DNA of 64,000 nt from Scardovia inopinata JCM 12537 (GCF_001042695.1 NZ_AP012334.1:558001-622000); one strand, 5' to 3'; positions 1-9,414 are shown, counted from the first letter of the stretch. Numbers and translations are program-made. The notes: generated by a model from the sequence alone, not told the origin.

Positions 1-1
1 C

Positions 2-160
2 GGCAACCACTTTGTGACACGTTCAACTGTGACATCCGGACATATGGCTGTTGATGTATGCTCCAACTGCCATCCCTTCTACACCGGCAAGCAAATTATT
101 CTTGATACCGGTGGCCGTGTCGCCCGCTTTGAAGCTCGCTACGGCAAAAAGAACAAGTAG
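2..160 (+). CDS. rpmE: 50S ribosomal protein L31, C-terminal part
   Basis: The window opens inside this gene. The last 52 residues are present and end at a TAG. The stretch [15 protein letters not shown], with its paired CxxC cysteines and HPFYTG core, is the hallmark of zinc-binding L31, a protein of the large ribosomal subunit. A strong intrinsic terminator follows the stop, and prfA comes next, as in many actinobacteria. The start lies outside the window, so length and N-terminus cannot be judged. Confidence 0.95.
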   Translation, partial: GNHFVTRSTVTSGHMAVDVCSNCHPFYTGKQIILDTGGRVARFEARYGKKNK

Positions 161-170
161 CTATTCTTTC

Positions 171-221
171 AAACGCCAGATTCCAGCCTAGATTTCCGCA
201 GAGCTGGAACTGGCGTTTTTG
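171..221 (+). terminator. Rho-independent terminator after rpmE
   Basis: AAACGCCAG...TTCCAG pairs with CTGGAA...CTGGCGTTT around a short loop, and the 3' arm runs into a T tract. It sits 10 bases past the rpmE stop and before the prfA ribosome-binding site, so prfA probably has its own promoter in the remaining space or relies on read-through. Confidence 0.85.
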
Positions 222-270
222 TATTCTTGACTTTATTTTTAAATCTGTATATCAGTAGTAAGGACCAGAT

Positions 271-1368
271 ATGGCACAAGCTGAGGATTTTCCAGCAGCA
301 CAGTTGGCTGTTGACGAATATCATGACATTGAAAGGCAGATGAGTCAGCCTGAGATTGCTTCAAATCCTGATAAAATCCGCAAATTGGGCCGCCGTCATG
401 CTGAACTTGCACAGATAGTGACCGCCTATCAGGACTACAAGCGGTTGTCTGATGATTTGGACGCTGCCAAAGAATTCGCTGCTGAAGATGATAGTTTTGC
501 TGCTGAAGCTCAAAGACTAGAAGAAAAGCTGCCTGCCGCAGAAGAAAAACTGCGGACAGCCCTCATCCCGCGAGATCCGGATGATGCCAGAGACACTATC
601 ATGGAGATAAAAGCAGGAGCTGGTGGGGAAGAGGCAGCACTTTTCGCCGGTGATCTTCTGCGCATGTATACCCGTTATGCCGAAAAACGGGGCTGGGCAA
701 CCGAGATTATGAGTCAGAATATGACTGAGCTTGGCGGGGTAAAAGATATTCAAATCGCCTTCCGCAACAAGGGCGCGGTTGCCCCTGAAGACGGGGTATG
801 GGCCTCCCTGAAGTATGAAGGCGGTGTCCATAGGGTTCAGAGGATTCCTGTTACCGAGTCCCAGGGGAGAATCCAAACCTCAGCTGCCGGAGTCATTGTT
901 TTTCCTGAGGCGGATGATGACGATGATGAGATTGAGATCGATCCCAAAGACCTGAAGATTGATATTTTTATGAGTTCCGGTCCTGGCGGGCAGTCAGTCA
1001 ATACTACTTATTCAGCCGTCCGCATGACTCATATTCCTACCGGAATTGTGGTCAGTATGCAGGATGAGAAATCTCAAATTCAGAACAGGGCCGCCGCTCT
1101 GCGGGTTCTTAAATCGCGGCTTTTAGCCATGAAGCATGAGGAAGAGGCTCAGGAGGCTGCCGATATGCGGCATTCCCAGGTCCGCTCCCTGGACAGGTCG
1201 GAGCGAATTCGAACCTATAACTTCCCAGAAAATCGTATTGTTGATCATAGGACTAATTACAAGGCGTATAATCTGGATGCGGTTCTGGATGGCGATTTGC
1301 AGGCAGTCATTGATTCAGATATTCAGGCAGATGAGGAAGCCCGTCTGGCTTCTGCTCAGAAGAAATAA
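271..1368 (+). CDS. prfA: Peptide chain release factor 1 (RF1)
   Basis: RF1 recognises UAA and UAG in the ribosomal A site and triggers peptidyl-tRNA hydrolysis. The 365-residue length is normal. The GGQ catalytic motif is at residues 239-241 within [14 protein letters not shown], followed by the conserved stretch containing HIPTGIVV and [14 protein letters not shown]. An AAGGA ribosome-binding site precedes the ATG. prmC, which methylates the GGQ glutamine of release factors, follows after about 140 bases, a classic pairing. A four-unit 10-bp tandem repeat begins exactly at the stop codon. Confidence 0.97.
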   Translation: MAQAEDFPAAQLAVDEYHDIERQMSQPEIASNPDKIRKLGRRHAELAQIVTAYQDYKRLSDDLDAAKEFAAEDDSFAAEAQRLEEKLPAAEEKLRTALIPRDPDDARDTIMEIKAGAGGEEAALFAGDLLRMYTRYAEKRGWATEIMSQNMTELGGVKDIQIAFRNKGAVAPEDGVWASLKYEGGVHRVQRIPVTESQGRIQTSAAGVIVFPEADDDDDEIEIDPKDLKIDIFMSSGPGGQSVNTTYSAVRMTHIPTGIVVSMQDEKSQIQNRAAALRVLKSRLLAMKHEEEAQEAADMRHSQVRSLDRSERIRTYNFPENRIVDHRTNYKAYNLDAVLDGDLQAVIDSDIQADEEARLASAQKK

Positions 1369-1405
1369 GATAGTATAAGATAGTTTAAGATGGTTTAAGA
1401 TAGTC
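1366..1405 (+). repeat. Four tandem 10-bp repeats at the prfA stop
   Basis: Four head-to-tail 10-bp units, TAAGATAGTA, TAAGATAGTT, TAAGATGGTT and TAAGATAGTC, run from the prfA stop codon, which is the TAA of unit one. Units differ at only one or two positions. The period is about one DNA helical turn. They lie in the prfA-prmC gap, with no obvious terminator. Confidence 0.9.
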
Positions 1406-1511
1406 TTCTGCTTATCTGCTAACTTAATGCCAGCTTAGTGCCGGCAATACTGAAGCTTTAATCTAGTCCACTGGCCTGCAGCCGCTGCGATTATGGCAAG
1501 GAGCAGCATAT

Positions 1512-2486
1512 ATGGAGTCCCCTTTAACTTTTTCTTTAATGACTTCTGTCCAGGATGTTTTGCTCAGCACGACTCGGCTCCTGCAGGAAGCAGGGATTGA
1601 GCATGCAGATCATGAGAGCAAAATTTTGCTGGGCTCTGCTTTTGGTGTTTCCCTGTCAGATATTTCTCTGGCATCCATTATGGGAATGAGCCTGAATGAT
1701 CTGCAGCCGGTAGGTCGCTGCAGGGCCAACAGAATTGCCGATCGACAGGCTTATGCCGATACCTTTGCCGCTACAGTTATCAGACGATCCCATCATGAAC
1801 CTTTGCAATATATAGTAGGGCATGCCCCTTTTCGTTACATAGATGTTGCACTTGGTCCAGGTGTATTTATTCCCAGGCCGGAAACGGAAACCCTGGTCAG
1901 CCTGGGTTTGGATTATCTGGCTGGATTGGAACAGAAAAATGGCGAGCTTCCATTTTTCGTCATTGATTTGTGTGCTGGCAGCGGAGTCATAGGTCTGTCT
2001 TTGCTAACTGAAAATAAACAGACCCAAGTTTACGCAGTAGAAAAGGATCAGGCAGCCCTTGTCTGGACGGAAAAAAATGCCAGACGAATCTGCCAGTCCT
2101 CCATGACGGATCCAAGCCGATACCGGCTTTTGCAGGCTGATGCAACTGATCCTTCTGCTTTTACAGATGTGAATGGAACCATGGATTTGGTGGTAACTAA
2201 CCCTCCCTATGTACCAGAATCCGAGATACCGGAACAAGTGGAAGTGCGGGATTACGATCCGCCTCAGGCTTTGTATGGAGGTTCTTCAGACGGACTGCGG
2301 ATTCCAGAGCAGATTATTCTTCGCTCATTCAACCTCCTCAAGCCAGGGGGCTGCCTGATTTTGGAGCACGATCCTTCCCAGGGCTCTGCCCTTCGCTCTT
2401 TTGCTTCAGACCATGGCTTTTGCCGGGCAGAAACAGTGAAAGATTTAAATGGCAGGGAGCGGTTCTTGACTGCCTTTCGGCCATAG
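1512..2486 (+). CDS. prmC: Release-factor glutamine N5-methyltransferase
   Basis: This SAM-dependent enzyme methylates the glutamine of the GGQ motif in RF1 and RF2. The Rossmann SAM-binding segment DLCAGSGVIGLSLL and the catalytic NPPY tetrapeptide (VVTNPPYVPES) are intact, and the N-terminal helical RF-binding domain is present. The length of 324 residues is slightly above the usual 280-300. The ATG at 1512 is preceded by an AAGGAG ribosome-binding site. A second in-frame ATG at 1539 is possible but less well placed. It lies directly downstream of prfA and is convergent with the GH13 gene. Confidence 0.95.
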   Translation: MESPLTFSLMTSVQDVLLSTTRLLQEAGIEHADHESKILLGSAFGVSLSDISLASIMGMSLNDLQPVGRCRANRIADRQAYADTFAATVIRRSHHEPLQYIVGHAPFRYIDVALGPGVFIPRPETETLVSLGLDYLAGLEQKNGELPFFVIDLCAGSGVIGLSLLTENKQTQVYAVEKDQAALVWTEKNARRICQSSMTDPSRYRLLQADATDPSAFTDVNGTMDLVVTNPPYVPESEIPEQVEVRDYDPPQALYGGSSDGLRIPEQIILRSFNLLKPGGCLILEHDPSQGSALRSFASDHGFCRAETVKDLNGRERFLTAFRP

Positions 2487-2580
2487 CTGGCTGGTGAGCA
2501 GCATAAGGCCCATTCCTGCCGAGCTTGGCCGTATTCCATTTATTTCTCTATTTCATTAGTGTATTTCAGGAGAGAAGGGC

Positions 2581-4506
2581 TTATTTCAGAAGGATAAAAC
2601 TTTGGCCGGGCAAAGTCACAGTCACCTGAATGGGACCTGTGCCTGCCTGACTCGTCCTCTGGCATTTATTGCCTTCTTCAGTTGAACGGTGCAGGTCAAT
2701 TGGGCGGGACAGGGAAAAGTCAAGCGGAGCAGATTCCTTGCGGCCATTCTGATATCTCAGCACAGTCGACAGGGACAAATTATCGCAGTCTTCATCAGAC
2801 ACATCCTGTAGGAAGAAAGATACTGTTTCTGCCTGCCTGCCGGGATTAAGAGCGCATATGAGCCGCTCAGCCTCCGTGCCGCTCCTTTTTACGGAATCTT
2901 CTGGGGCTGGTAGCTGATCTTTCAGCTCGGGTAGTTGCCGGGAATAAATCAGACAGCGGTGCTTGTCTGAAGCCAAGAGGGGAGTGAATGTTCCTGATCT
3001 GCCCAAAGCTCGATAGCTGTGGCGCAGAGATACAAGGGTACGAACGAAAGAAAGAAGGGAATCAGGATCCTGATCCTGATCTTCAACAGTAATTCCCCTG
3101 CTTGCTCCCTCGGCATCTATGGGTAGGTAGAGCTCGCTCGGATCTGCCGTAGAAAAGCCGCAGGCAGGGTTAGTGTCTTTGTCATAAGATGACCACTGCA
3201 TAGGACTTCTGCTGCCAGTCCTGCGGTAGCCCCCTTCTTTCGTGGCTAGACTCCGGTACCGCATGCCAATTTCGTCCCCATAATAGATAAAAGGGACTCC
3301 AGGCATGGTCAAAATCATTGCCCAGGCCAGGGCAATCTCTTCCTTTTCCAGTCGGCCTCCAACCCGAGGGGTGTCATGATTGCAGGTGATAAAGCTGAAG
3401 CTTCCCTGGGGATGAGCCTTCTGCAGCTGATGATATTGGGGAAGATAATCGGACAAAAAGTCAAGGGGGCAGACAGGGGAGTCTGCATTAAAATAGCTCA
3501 GATCTTCTTTTCTTGATAAGGGTGTATCTGTATTGCGCAGAAGGCGGTTGTATCCGTTGGGCTTGCCGTCCCAGCGCCAATCCAGATAAAAGTCCATATC
3601 AAATCCTGCCTCCAGAGACTGGTCAGGCCGTCCCCATTCAGAAACAAAAGCTGCCTGAGGAAAATCGCGGTGAATAGGAGCCAGCATCCGCTTCCAGGCA
3701 GCGATAGTATATGTTTTCCTGTCGGTATCACGCTTGACCAGAGAATCTGCCATATCCACCCGGAAACCATCGCAGCCCCTGGAGAGCCAAAATCTCATGA
3801 TATCTACCATGGCCGCCTCTGTTTCCAGGGGATGATTGCTTCCTGCCGCCTCCTGCCAGGGCCGGTGAGGATCTCCGAAACCATAATTCAAGGCGGGCTG
3901 GCATTTAAAAAAGTTGAGAATATAGGTAGCATCTCTCTGGCCTTCACCACCTATAAACGGCATTCCATCCCCGTCGCTGAACGCACTGTCAGTCCAGATG
4001 TACCGGTGAGAGAAGTCCTGATAATCGGTCAGATTGTGGCCTGTAGTCTGGGTTGAATCCTGACTGCTGGAAATGAACCAGGGGTGTTCCTCGCTGGTAT
4101 GCCCGGGAACCAGATCTAACAGGACATGGATTCCCCGGGAATGGGCCTGCTCAAACAGGGTAATCAGGTCCTCATTTGTCCCGTATCGGGCTGCGACCTG
4201 ACGGTAATTGCGGACATCGTATCCTGCATCCTTAAAGGGGGAATCAAAACAGGGATTAATCCACAAGGCAGTACAGCCCAGGGATTTGATGTAGTCGAGC
4301 TTGCTGATAATCCCGGGTATATCTCCAATCCCATCCTGGTTGGAATCGAAAAAACTTTGGGGATAAATTTCATAAAATACCGCATCATCCAGCCATTGAG
4401 GATGGTGGGGAGAGGAAGTATCAATCTGAGAAGGATCGGCCGGCAGATGGTTACTTAAGTCTGTCAGGTCCTTCCTGCGGTCTGTCAGGTCAGCTTCTTG
4501 AGTCAT
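2581..4506 (-). CDS. GH13 family alpha-glycosidase
   Basis: This is a cytoplasmic (no signal peptide) GH13 alpha-amylase-superfamily enzyme of 641 residues. All three catalytic residues are visible: nucleophile Asp251 in GFRVDMAD, acid/base Glu290 in VSEWGRP, and Asp378 in CNHDTPR. The beta-barrel opening FYEIYPQSFFDSNQDGIGD is typical. Region I reads LLDLVPGHTS, where the canonical Asn-His pair is Gly-His, which sets it apart from the common oligo-1,6-glucosidase group. It is divergent from a maltose-type SBP gene, so it probably trims imported maltodextrin or a related alpha-glucan. No Shine-Dalgarno is obvious before the ATG. The exact subfamily and linkage preference are not decidable here. 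Confidence 0.88.
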   Translation of the reverse strand: MTQEADLTDRRKDLTDLSNHLPADPSQIDTSSPHHPQWLDDAVFYEIYPQSFFDSNQDGIGDIPGIISKLDYIKSLGCTALWINPCFDSPFKDAGYDVRNYRQVAARYGTNEDLITLFEQAHSRGIHVLLDLVPGHTSEEHPWFISSSQDSTQTTGHNLTDYQDFSHRYIWTDSAFSDGDGMPFIGGEGQRDATYILNFFKCQPALNYGFGDPHRPWQEAAGSNHPLETEAAMVDIMRFWLSRGCDGFRVDMADSLVKRDTDRKTYTIAAWKRMLAPIHRDFPQAAFVSEWGRPDQSLEAGFDMDFYLDWRWDGKPNGYNRLLRNTDTPLSRKEDLSYFNADSPVCPLDFLSDYLPQYHQLQKAHPQGSFSFITCNHDTPRVGGRLEKEEIALAWAMILTMPGVPFIYYGDEIGMRYRSLATKEGGYRRTGSRSPMQWSSYDKDTNPACGFSTADPSELYLPIDAEGASRGITVEDQDQDPDSLLSFVRTLVSLRHSYRALGRSGTFTPLLASDKHRCLIYSRQLPELKDQLPAPEDSVKRSGTEAERLICALNPGRQAETVSFFLQDVSDEDCDNLSLSTVLRYQNGRKESAPLDFSLSRPIDLHRSTEEGNKCQRTSQAGTGPIQVTVTLPGQSFILLK

Positions 4507-4516
4507 ACGTGCTACT

Positions 4517-4534
4517 GTAACCTATATGGGTTAC
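4517..4534. promoter_or_regulatory. Inverted repeat in the GH13 leader
   Basis: GTAACC and GGTTAC form perfect 6-bp arms around a 6-bp spacer, 10 bases upstream of the GH13 start codon (minus strand), where a ribosome-binding site would be expected. It could be an operator or a translation-hindering hairpin. A direct repeat of TACTCAGCTTT lies just beyond it (about 4553-4577). Function is inferred from position only. Confidence 0.35.
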
Positions 4535-4749
4535 CGGGAGTGTGAGAGCTGGTACTCAGCTTTCTGATACTCAGCTTTTGTGGCGAATTGCACAATTTTT
4601 TTGTTCATATAAGCGTGTCGATTTGTTTATGGTCTTCATATTTGATACCATTAACTGAACGTTTTAATCACATCCATGGTAGGTTATTGTGACGAGCGTG
4701 ACAAAACAATAGCCCCCGCGAAGCAGTGGGCGATTAAGGAGAGTTATAT

Positions 4750-5982
4750 ATGAAAAAACTCACTCGAGTAGTTAGCATTGCCGCAGCTGCAGCAATGATG
4801 TTTGGTATGTCAGCCTGTGGCAACAGCGGTTCTAACAACGCTGGAAACACAGAAGGTGGCAATGTTGCTCTTACCGTGTGGGGTCCTTCAGAGGATCAGG
4901 CCAAGAACAATTCCTGGCTGCAGACAATGGAGAAGAATTTTGAGAAGGCTAATCCCAAGGTCAAGTTCACGTGGAAGAATGCTGTAGTCTCCGAAGGAGA
5001 TGCCAGCAAGAAGGTGAAGAACGACCCCAAGGCTGCTGCAGATGTTTATATGTTTGCAAACGACCAGCTGAGTACCCTCATGGATGCCAACGCTATTGCT
5101 GAGCTGTCTGATGATGCTGCCAAGCAGGTCAAGGAACAGAATTCCGATGCCATGGTTCAGTCCATTACCGGTTCTGACGGTAAGCTTTACGGTGTTCCTT
5201 ACACTGGCAATACCTGGTTCATGTATTACAACAAGGCCAAGTACAGTGCCAGCGATATCAAGAGCCTGGACACCATGCTTCAGAAAGGCAAGGTAACCTT
5301 CCCTGTTTCCAACGCATGGTATTTCCCTGCTTTCTACATGGGCAACAATGGAACCATGTTTGGCAAGGATGGTACTGACGCAGATGCTGGCATCAACTAT
5401 CCAGATGCTGCTGCTGTCACCACTTATCTGGCCAAGCTGATTGCCAACCCCAATTTTGCTGATGATTCTAATGGTTCTGGTCTGGCTGCTGTGAAGGCTG
5501 GCAAGGCTGATGTTTTCTTCTCCGGCACCTGGGATGCTGAGAATGCCAAGGCTGCTTTGGGCAACAACTATGCTGCTGCCCCTGCTCCCTCCTACACTCT
5601 CAACGGCAAATCAGTCCAAATAAAGCCTTTCTCCGGTTCCAAGGCTGTAGCTGCCAACCCCAACTCCAAGTCTCCTGAATGGGCTTCCAAGTTCGCTGCA
5701 TACCTGGGCAGCACCGAGGCTCAGAAGGCACACTACACTATGCGCGGTGTGGTTCCTGCAGACAAGACTCTGGCAGATTCTGCTGATGTGAAGAAAGATC
5801 CCGCAGCTATTGCACAGATTGATACTGTTGCTAAGATTTCTGTCAACCAGCCTACTATTTCTGCAATGAACAATTATTGGGATGCTGCTACTACCTTTGG
5901 CAAGGCCCTTGCTCAGAAGCAGACCACAGTGTCTAACGCTGCTGCAAAGACTACTGCCTGGCTTAATTCCTACAAGAAGTAG
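4750..5982 (+). CDS. Maltose/maltodextrin-type ABC substrate-binding lipoprotein
   Basis: This is a CUT1 family solute-binding protein of 410 residues. A lipoprotein signal peptide ends in the lipobox GMSAC (Cys23), so the mature protein is anchored outside the membrane. The segments LTVWGPSEDQ, YGVPYTGNTWFMYYNK and VKAGKADVFFSGTWDA resemble MalE/extracellular-binding-protein family 1 members. A strong AAGGAGA site precedes the ATG. Codon use is highly biased, with many AAG, GGC and AAC codons, suggesting strong expression. Two permease genes follow after a terminator hairpin, and a GH13 glycosidase diverges upstream, both consistent with alpha-glucan oligosaccharide uptake. The substrate is inferred from context. 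No ATPase gene is nearby, so a shared MsiK/MalK-type ATPase elsewhere is likely. Confidence 0.9.
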   Translation: MKKLTRVVSIAAAAAMMFGMSACGNSGSNNAGNTEGGNVALTVWGPSEDQAKNNSWLQTMEKNFEKANPKVKFTWKNAVVSEGDASKKVKNDPKAAADVYMFANDQLSTLMDANAIAELSDDAAKQVKEQNSDAMVQSITGSDGKLYGVPYTGNTWFMYYNKAKYSASDIKSLDTMLQKGKVTFPVSNAWYFPAFYMGNNGTMFGKDGTDADAGINYPDAAAVTTYLAKLIANPNFADDSNGSGLAAVKAGKADVFFSGTWDAENAKAALGNNYAAAPAPSYTLNGKSVQIKPFSGSKAVAANPNSKSPEWASKFAAYLGSTEAQKAHYTMRGVVPADKTLADSADVKKDPAAIAQIDTVAKISVNQPTISAMNNYWDAATTFGKALAQKQTTVSNAAAKTTAWLNSYKK

Positions 5983-6046
5983 TATTATGTGTAGTACTAC
6001 TCGCGGGCAATATAGTCTTACAGTAATATAAGCAGTTATTCATTAG

Positions 6047-6077
6047 GCGCCCGCACTCAACCATGCGGGCGCTTTTT
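6047..6077 (+). terminator. Terminator/attenuator between SBP and permease genes
   Basis: GCGCCCGCA and TGCGGGCGC form a perfect 9-bp GC-rich stem around an 8-base loop, followed by TTTTT. It lies 65 bases past the SBP stop and just before the ribosome-binding site of the first permease. Such intra-operon terminators let the binding protein be made in excess over the membrane components. Confidence 0.9.
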
Positions 6078-6101
6078 CAATTCCACTTAAGGAGGTGGAT
6101 T

Positions 6102-7508
6102 GTGACAGCAACTGCGCAGGCGTCTGCAGGGGTGAAGAAAAGGAAAAAGAAGATGAGGAAGGATTATATCCCTCCATCCCGTTTTTCCTTTATACATGCT
6201 CTGAAAAACGGAAGCGTTATAGCAAAGCTCTCTTTCTTTATAATGGGGCTGGGCAACCTGGTTCACAAGCAGTTTGTTAAAGGTATTGCCTTTTTAGCAA
6301 TAGAGGCAAGCTTCATTTGGTTCATGGTTGTTGCAGGCGGCAACAATTTGGCTCGACTGCCTAAGATGGGTAACGGCAAGGTCGAGAGATTTAAGGTGAA
6401 CGGTTATTGGAAGTACAATACTCCAACACCTTCAGTAGAAGTTCTACTTTATGGTGTTATTACCGTCGTTCTTATTTTAGTTTTCATCTGGGTTATGTCT
6501 CTGGCTATGTCCTCGGCTTACAAAGCTGAAACCTTAGACAGGGAAACAGGACATGCGCCATCACTGGCTGATGATTTCCGCAGCCTGGCCAACGAGCATG
6601 CGGCAACCTCCATGATGTTCCTGCCTACCTTGGGTATCTTTATCTTTACGATCCTGCCTTTGGTCTTTATGATTTCCATGGCTTTCACCAATTATGATGA
6701 TAAACATGTAGATCAGTTTTCCTGGGTTGGGCTCGACAGTTTCAGGCAGGTCTTCTCTACCACAGGCTCAACTATTAACATTTCCCTGTTTATGAGTGTC
6801 CTGGTATGGACCTTGGTCTGGGCTTTCTTTGCAACCTTCCTCAACTATTTCCTGGGTCTGTTTATGGCTATGATCATCAACCGTCCCACAACCCGCTGGA
6901 AGGGATTCTGGAGGGCCATCTTCTCCATGTCCATTGCAGTTCCTCAGTTTGTTTCACTTCTGGTCATGCGTACCATGCTTCAGCCTGATGGCGCCATTAA
7001 CCGCCTGCTGGAAACCTGGGGATGGATTAACGGCCCTCTGCCATGGTTGACCGATGCTACCTGGGCCCGTGTCACTGTTATTGTGATCAACCTGTGGGTT
7101 GGTATTCCTTTCACCATTATGCAGGTTACCGGTATTCTGCAAAATATTCCTGCAGAGCTGTATGAGGCCGCGAAGATCGATGGGGCTAGCTGGTGGCAGA
7201 TTTTCCGCAAGATCACCATGCCCTATCTCTTCTTTGTGATGACTCCCTATCTGATAACTACCTTCACCGGCAACGTCAATAACTTCAATGTCATCTACCT
7301 ACTGACTAATGGTGATCCTACCCCTGTAGGAGCTACTGCGGGCAAGACAGATCTGCTGGTTACCTGGCTTTACAAGCTGACTGTGGACAAGCAGAACTAC
7401 AGCCTCGGCGCTGTGATTGGTATTCTGACATTCGTGGTCCTGGCCGTGGTGTCTCTGATTACCTATCGCAATTCCGGTTCGTATAAGAATGAGGAGGGAT
7501 TCCAGTGA
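6102..7508 (+). CDS. Maltose-type ABC permease (MalF-like)
   Basis: This is an inner-membrane subunit of a CUT1 importer. The C-terminal two thirds are a binding-protein-dependent permease domain with the EAA loop ELYEAAKIDGASWWQIFRKI, which contacts the ATPase. The N-terminal part carries extra membrane segments and a periplasm-facing stretch, as in MalF. I chose the GTG at 6102 (468 residues) because AAGGAGG ends seven bases before it. An in-frame ATG at 6063 lies inside the terminator hairpin and would be unusable. The stop overlaps the GTG of the next permease by four bases, implying coupled translation. Confidence 0.9.
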   Translation: MTATAQASAGVKKRKKKMRKDYIPPSRFSFIHALKNGSVIAKLSFFIMGLGNLVHKQFVKGIAFLAIEASFIWFMVVAGGNNLARLPKMGNGKVERFKVNGYWKYNTPTPSVEVLLYGVITVVLILVFIWVMSLAMSSAYKAETLDRETGHAPSLADDFRSLANEHAATSMMFLPTLGIFIFTILPLVFMISMAFTNYDDKHVDQFSWVGLDSFRQVFSTTGSTINISLFMSVLVWTLVWAFFATFLNYFLGLFMAMIINRPTTRWKGFWRAIFSMSIAVPQFVSLLVMRTMLQPDGAINRLLETWGWINGPLPWLTDATWARVTVIVINLWVGIPFTIMQVTGILQNIPAELYEAAKIDGASWWQIFRKITMPYLFFVMTPYLITTFTGNVNNFNVIYLLTNGDPTPVGATAGKTDLLVTWLYKLTVDKQNYSLGAVIGILTFVVLAVVSLITYRNSGSYKNEEGFQ

Positions 7509-8407
7509 GTAATGCAACTGCTGAACATCAGTTGGCCAATGGAGCCAAAGGGCTGAAGAATCAGAAGACTCGCCGCAGGGTACTGGACGTGATTACTCAC
7601 GTTTTTCTAGCCCTGATGGGTATCATCTGGATTACCCCTATAGTCTGGGTTTTTCTGGAAAGCTTTAATAAGAATCAGGGTGCCTACCAGAACACTTTCT
7701 TCCCCACAAAGTTTACCTTTGATAACTATGTGAAGCTTTTCACGGAAACGGATGTCATGAACTTCCCGCAGATGTTCATGAACACCTTCATTGTGGCCAT
7801 CTTTGTCTGCCTGATCAGCATGTTCTTTGTGCTGTCTGTGGCATTCTGCATGAGCCGCCTGCGTTTCCACTTCCGTAAGACTTTCATGAACATAGCCCTA
7901 ATCCTGGGCATGTTCCCCTCCATTATGGCTGTTGTAGCTATTTACTTCATCCTCAAGGCTATGGGCCTAACCAGCGGATCCAACACTTTGATCGCCCTGA
8001 TTATTGTTTACTCCGCAAGTACTGGTGCCGGCTTCTACGTGATGAAGGGCTACATGGATACGATTCCTGCTTCTCTGGATGAGGCCGCTTATCTCGACGG
8101 CTGCACCCGGTGGCAGGTTTTCTGGAAGATTATTGTTCCTATCTGCAAGCCCATGATTGTGTATCAGGCAATTACTGGCTTCCTGGCCCCCTGGTTGGAC
8201 TTTGTGATGGCCGGGGTTATCGCCCGTGACCAGCACGGTTGGACCGTTGCCCTGGGGTTGTGGAACATGCTCCAGAAGGAATATATCTATCAGTGGTATA
8301 CACGTTTCGCAGCGGGTGCGGTCTGCGTGTCTATTCCTATCGCCATCCTCTTCATTGTCATGCAGCGCTTCTACCAGGAAGCAATGTCTGGTTCTGTCAA
8401 GGGATAG
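7505..8407 (+). CDS. Maltose-type ABC permease (MalG-like)
   Basis: This is the second CUT1 permease subunit, 300 residues with about six membrane segments. It shows the EAA loop LDEAAYLDGCTRWQVFWKI. It starts at a GTG overlapping the upstream stop (GTGA), with a GAGGAGG ribosome-binding site inside the preceding gene. A terminator follows 65 bases after the stop, closing the SBP-permease-permease unit. Pairing with the MalF-like protein gives the transmembrane channel. The ATPase must come from elsewhere. Confidence 0.92.
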   Translation: MSNATAEHQLANGAKGLKNQKTRRRVLDVITHVFLALMGIIWITPIVWVFLESFNKNQGAYQNTFFPTKFTFDNYVKLFTETDVMNFPQMFMNTFIVAIFVCLISMFFVLSVAFCMSRLRFHFRKTFMNIALILGMFPSIMAVVAIYFILKAMGLTSGSNTLIALIIVYSASTGAGFYVMKGYMDTIPASLDEAAYLDGCTRWQVFWKIIVPICKPMIVYQAITGFLAPWLDFVMAGVIARDQHGWTVALGLWNMLQKEYIYQWYTRFAAGAVCVSIPIAILFIVMQRFYQEAMSGSVKG

Positions 8408-8471
8408 GATAGGAAGGGATTGGTTTATCTTTCTGATAGGGTAATTTCTACCAGATTGATGTAAGTATCTA

Positions 8472-8512
8472 GTGCTCGTCCGGCTTCGGTTGGGCGGGCA
8501 TTATTATTTTTA
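8472..8512 (+). terminator. Rho-independent terminator after the first sugar importer
   Basis: GCTCGTCC pairs (with G-U pairs) with GGGCGGGC around a TTCGG-containing loop, followed by a T-rich run. It ends the first importer unit. Confidence 0.8.
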
Positions 8513-8564
8513 TTATTTATAATGGAAACTGGTAGGCCATAAATTTATCAGTCTGGAGGATGCT

Positions 8565-9398
8565 GTGTATCAGTTTGTATTCCTTGACCTTTACGGAACC
8601 CTGCTGGATATTAGTACCGATGAATCATCACCTAAGCCCTGGCAGGCCCTATTCGACTATCTGACCACCCTGCAGGCGGAATCGGGAGACGCCGCAGCAG
8701 CGAGGGCTATTCCCGATGACAGTCCTGTACCTGCGGTACCTGCTGCCAAAAGTATCACTTCGCCGGATCAGCTGCAAACTGTTTTTCGCCAGCTGGAAGA
8801 GGAAGAAATGTGCCGTCGGGTGAAAATAGAAAAGGCAGAAGGCCGGTTGGAAACCAACCGCAGCCAGATTGAAATTGATATTGCCAGAGTGTACCAGAAA
8901 ATTTTCTCTCTCATGGGTATCGGTCGGGAAGGACTTATGAAAAAAACAGGGAAGGATCCCATAGATGAAGCAGCAGAACTTTTTCGATCTGCCTCCCGCC
9001 TGTGGGTCAGACCCTATCCCGGAGTCCAGGATTTTCTTGACAACCTGAAGGGACAGGGGATTGTTACTGTTTTGGCCTCCAATGCTCAAGAATTGTATAC
9101 CAGAAGTGAACTGAATCCTTTGCGCAGTCACCTGGATAGAGTTTTTATTTCATCGGCTATTGGTTATAAGAAGCCCTCTGCCAGATTTTTTTCGTACATA
9201 GTGAAAACTGTTGGAGCCAGGGCGGATAAAACTCTGATGATAGGAAATGAGGAGAAGACTGATATGGCGGGGTCCCATGCTTTGGGCATGGACGGGATTC
9301 TGCTCAATACTGGTATCGATTCTCACTCTGCTACCGCTCGTTTGGTTGTAGATAGCCCCGATTATGGTGCGGTCTATGACTTTATTGTCAATTCCTGA
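8565..9398 (+). CDS. HAD-superfamily hydrolase
   Basis: This is a haloacid-dehalogenase-like phosphatase of 277 residues. Motif I reads FLDLYGTLLD (nucleophile Asp, with Tyr in place of the usual Phe). Motif II is in VLASNAQ, the Lys motif in IGYKKPSARFF, and motif IV in MIGNEEKTDMAGSHALGMDG. A helical cap of about 130 residues separates motifs I and II, as in the YjjG/phosphoglycolate-phosphatase subgroup. The start is the GTG at 8565 with GGAGGA just upstream. The TraX-like gene follows 16 bases later and is probably co-transcribed. The substrate is unknown: a sugar phosphate or nucleotide is possible. Confidence 0.8.
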   Translation: MYQFVFLDLYGTLLDISTDESSPKPWQALFDYLTTLQAESGDAAAARAIPDDSPVPAVPAAKSITSPDQLQTVFRQLEEEEMCRRVKIEKAEGRLETNRSQIEIDIARVYQKIFSLMGIGREGLMKKTGKDPIDEAAELFRSASRLWVRPYPGVQDFLDNLKGQGIVTVLASNAQELYTRSELNPLRSHLDRVFISSAIGYKKPSARFFSYIVKTVGARADKTLMIGNEEKTDMAGSHALGMDGILLNTGIDSHSATARLVVDSPDYGAVYDFIVNS

Positions 9399-9414
9399 GG
9401 AAAGGAGATGAAGT

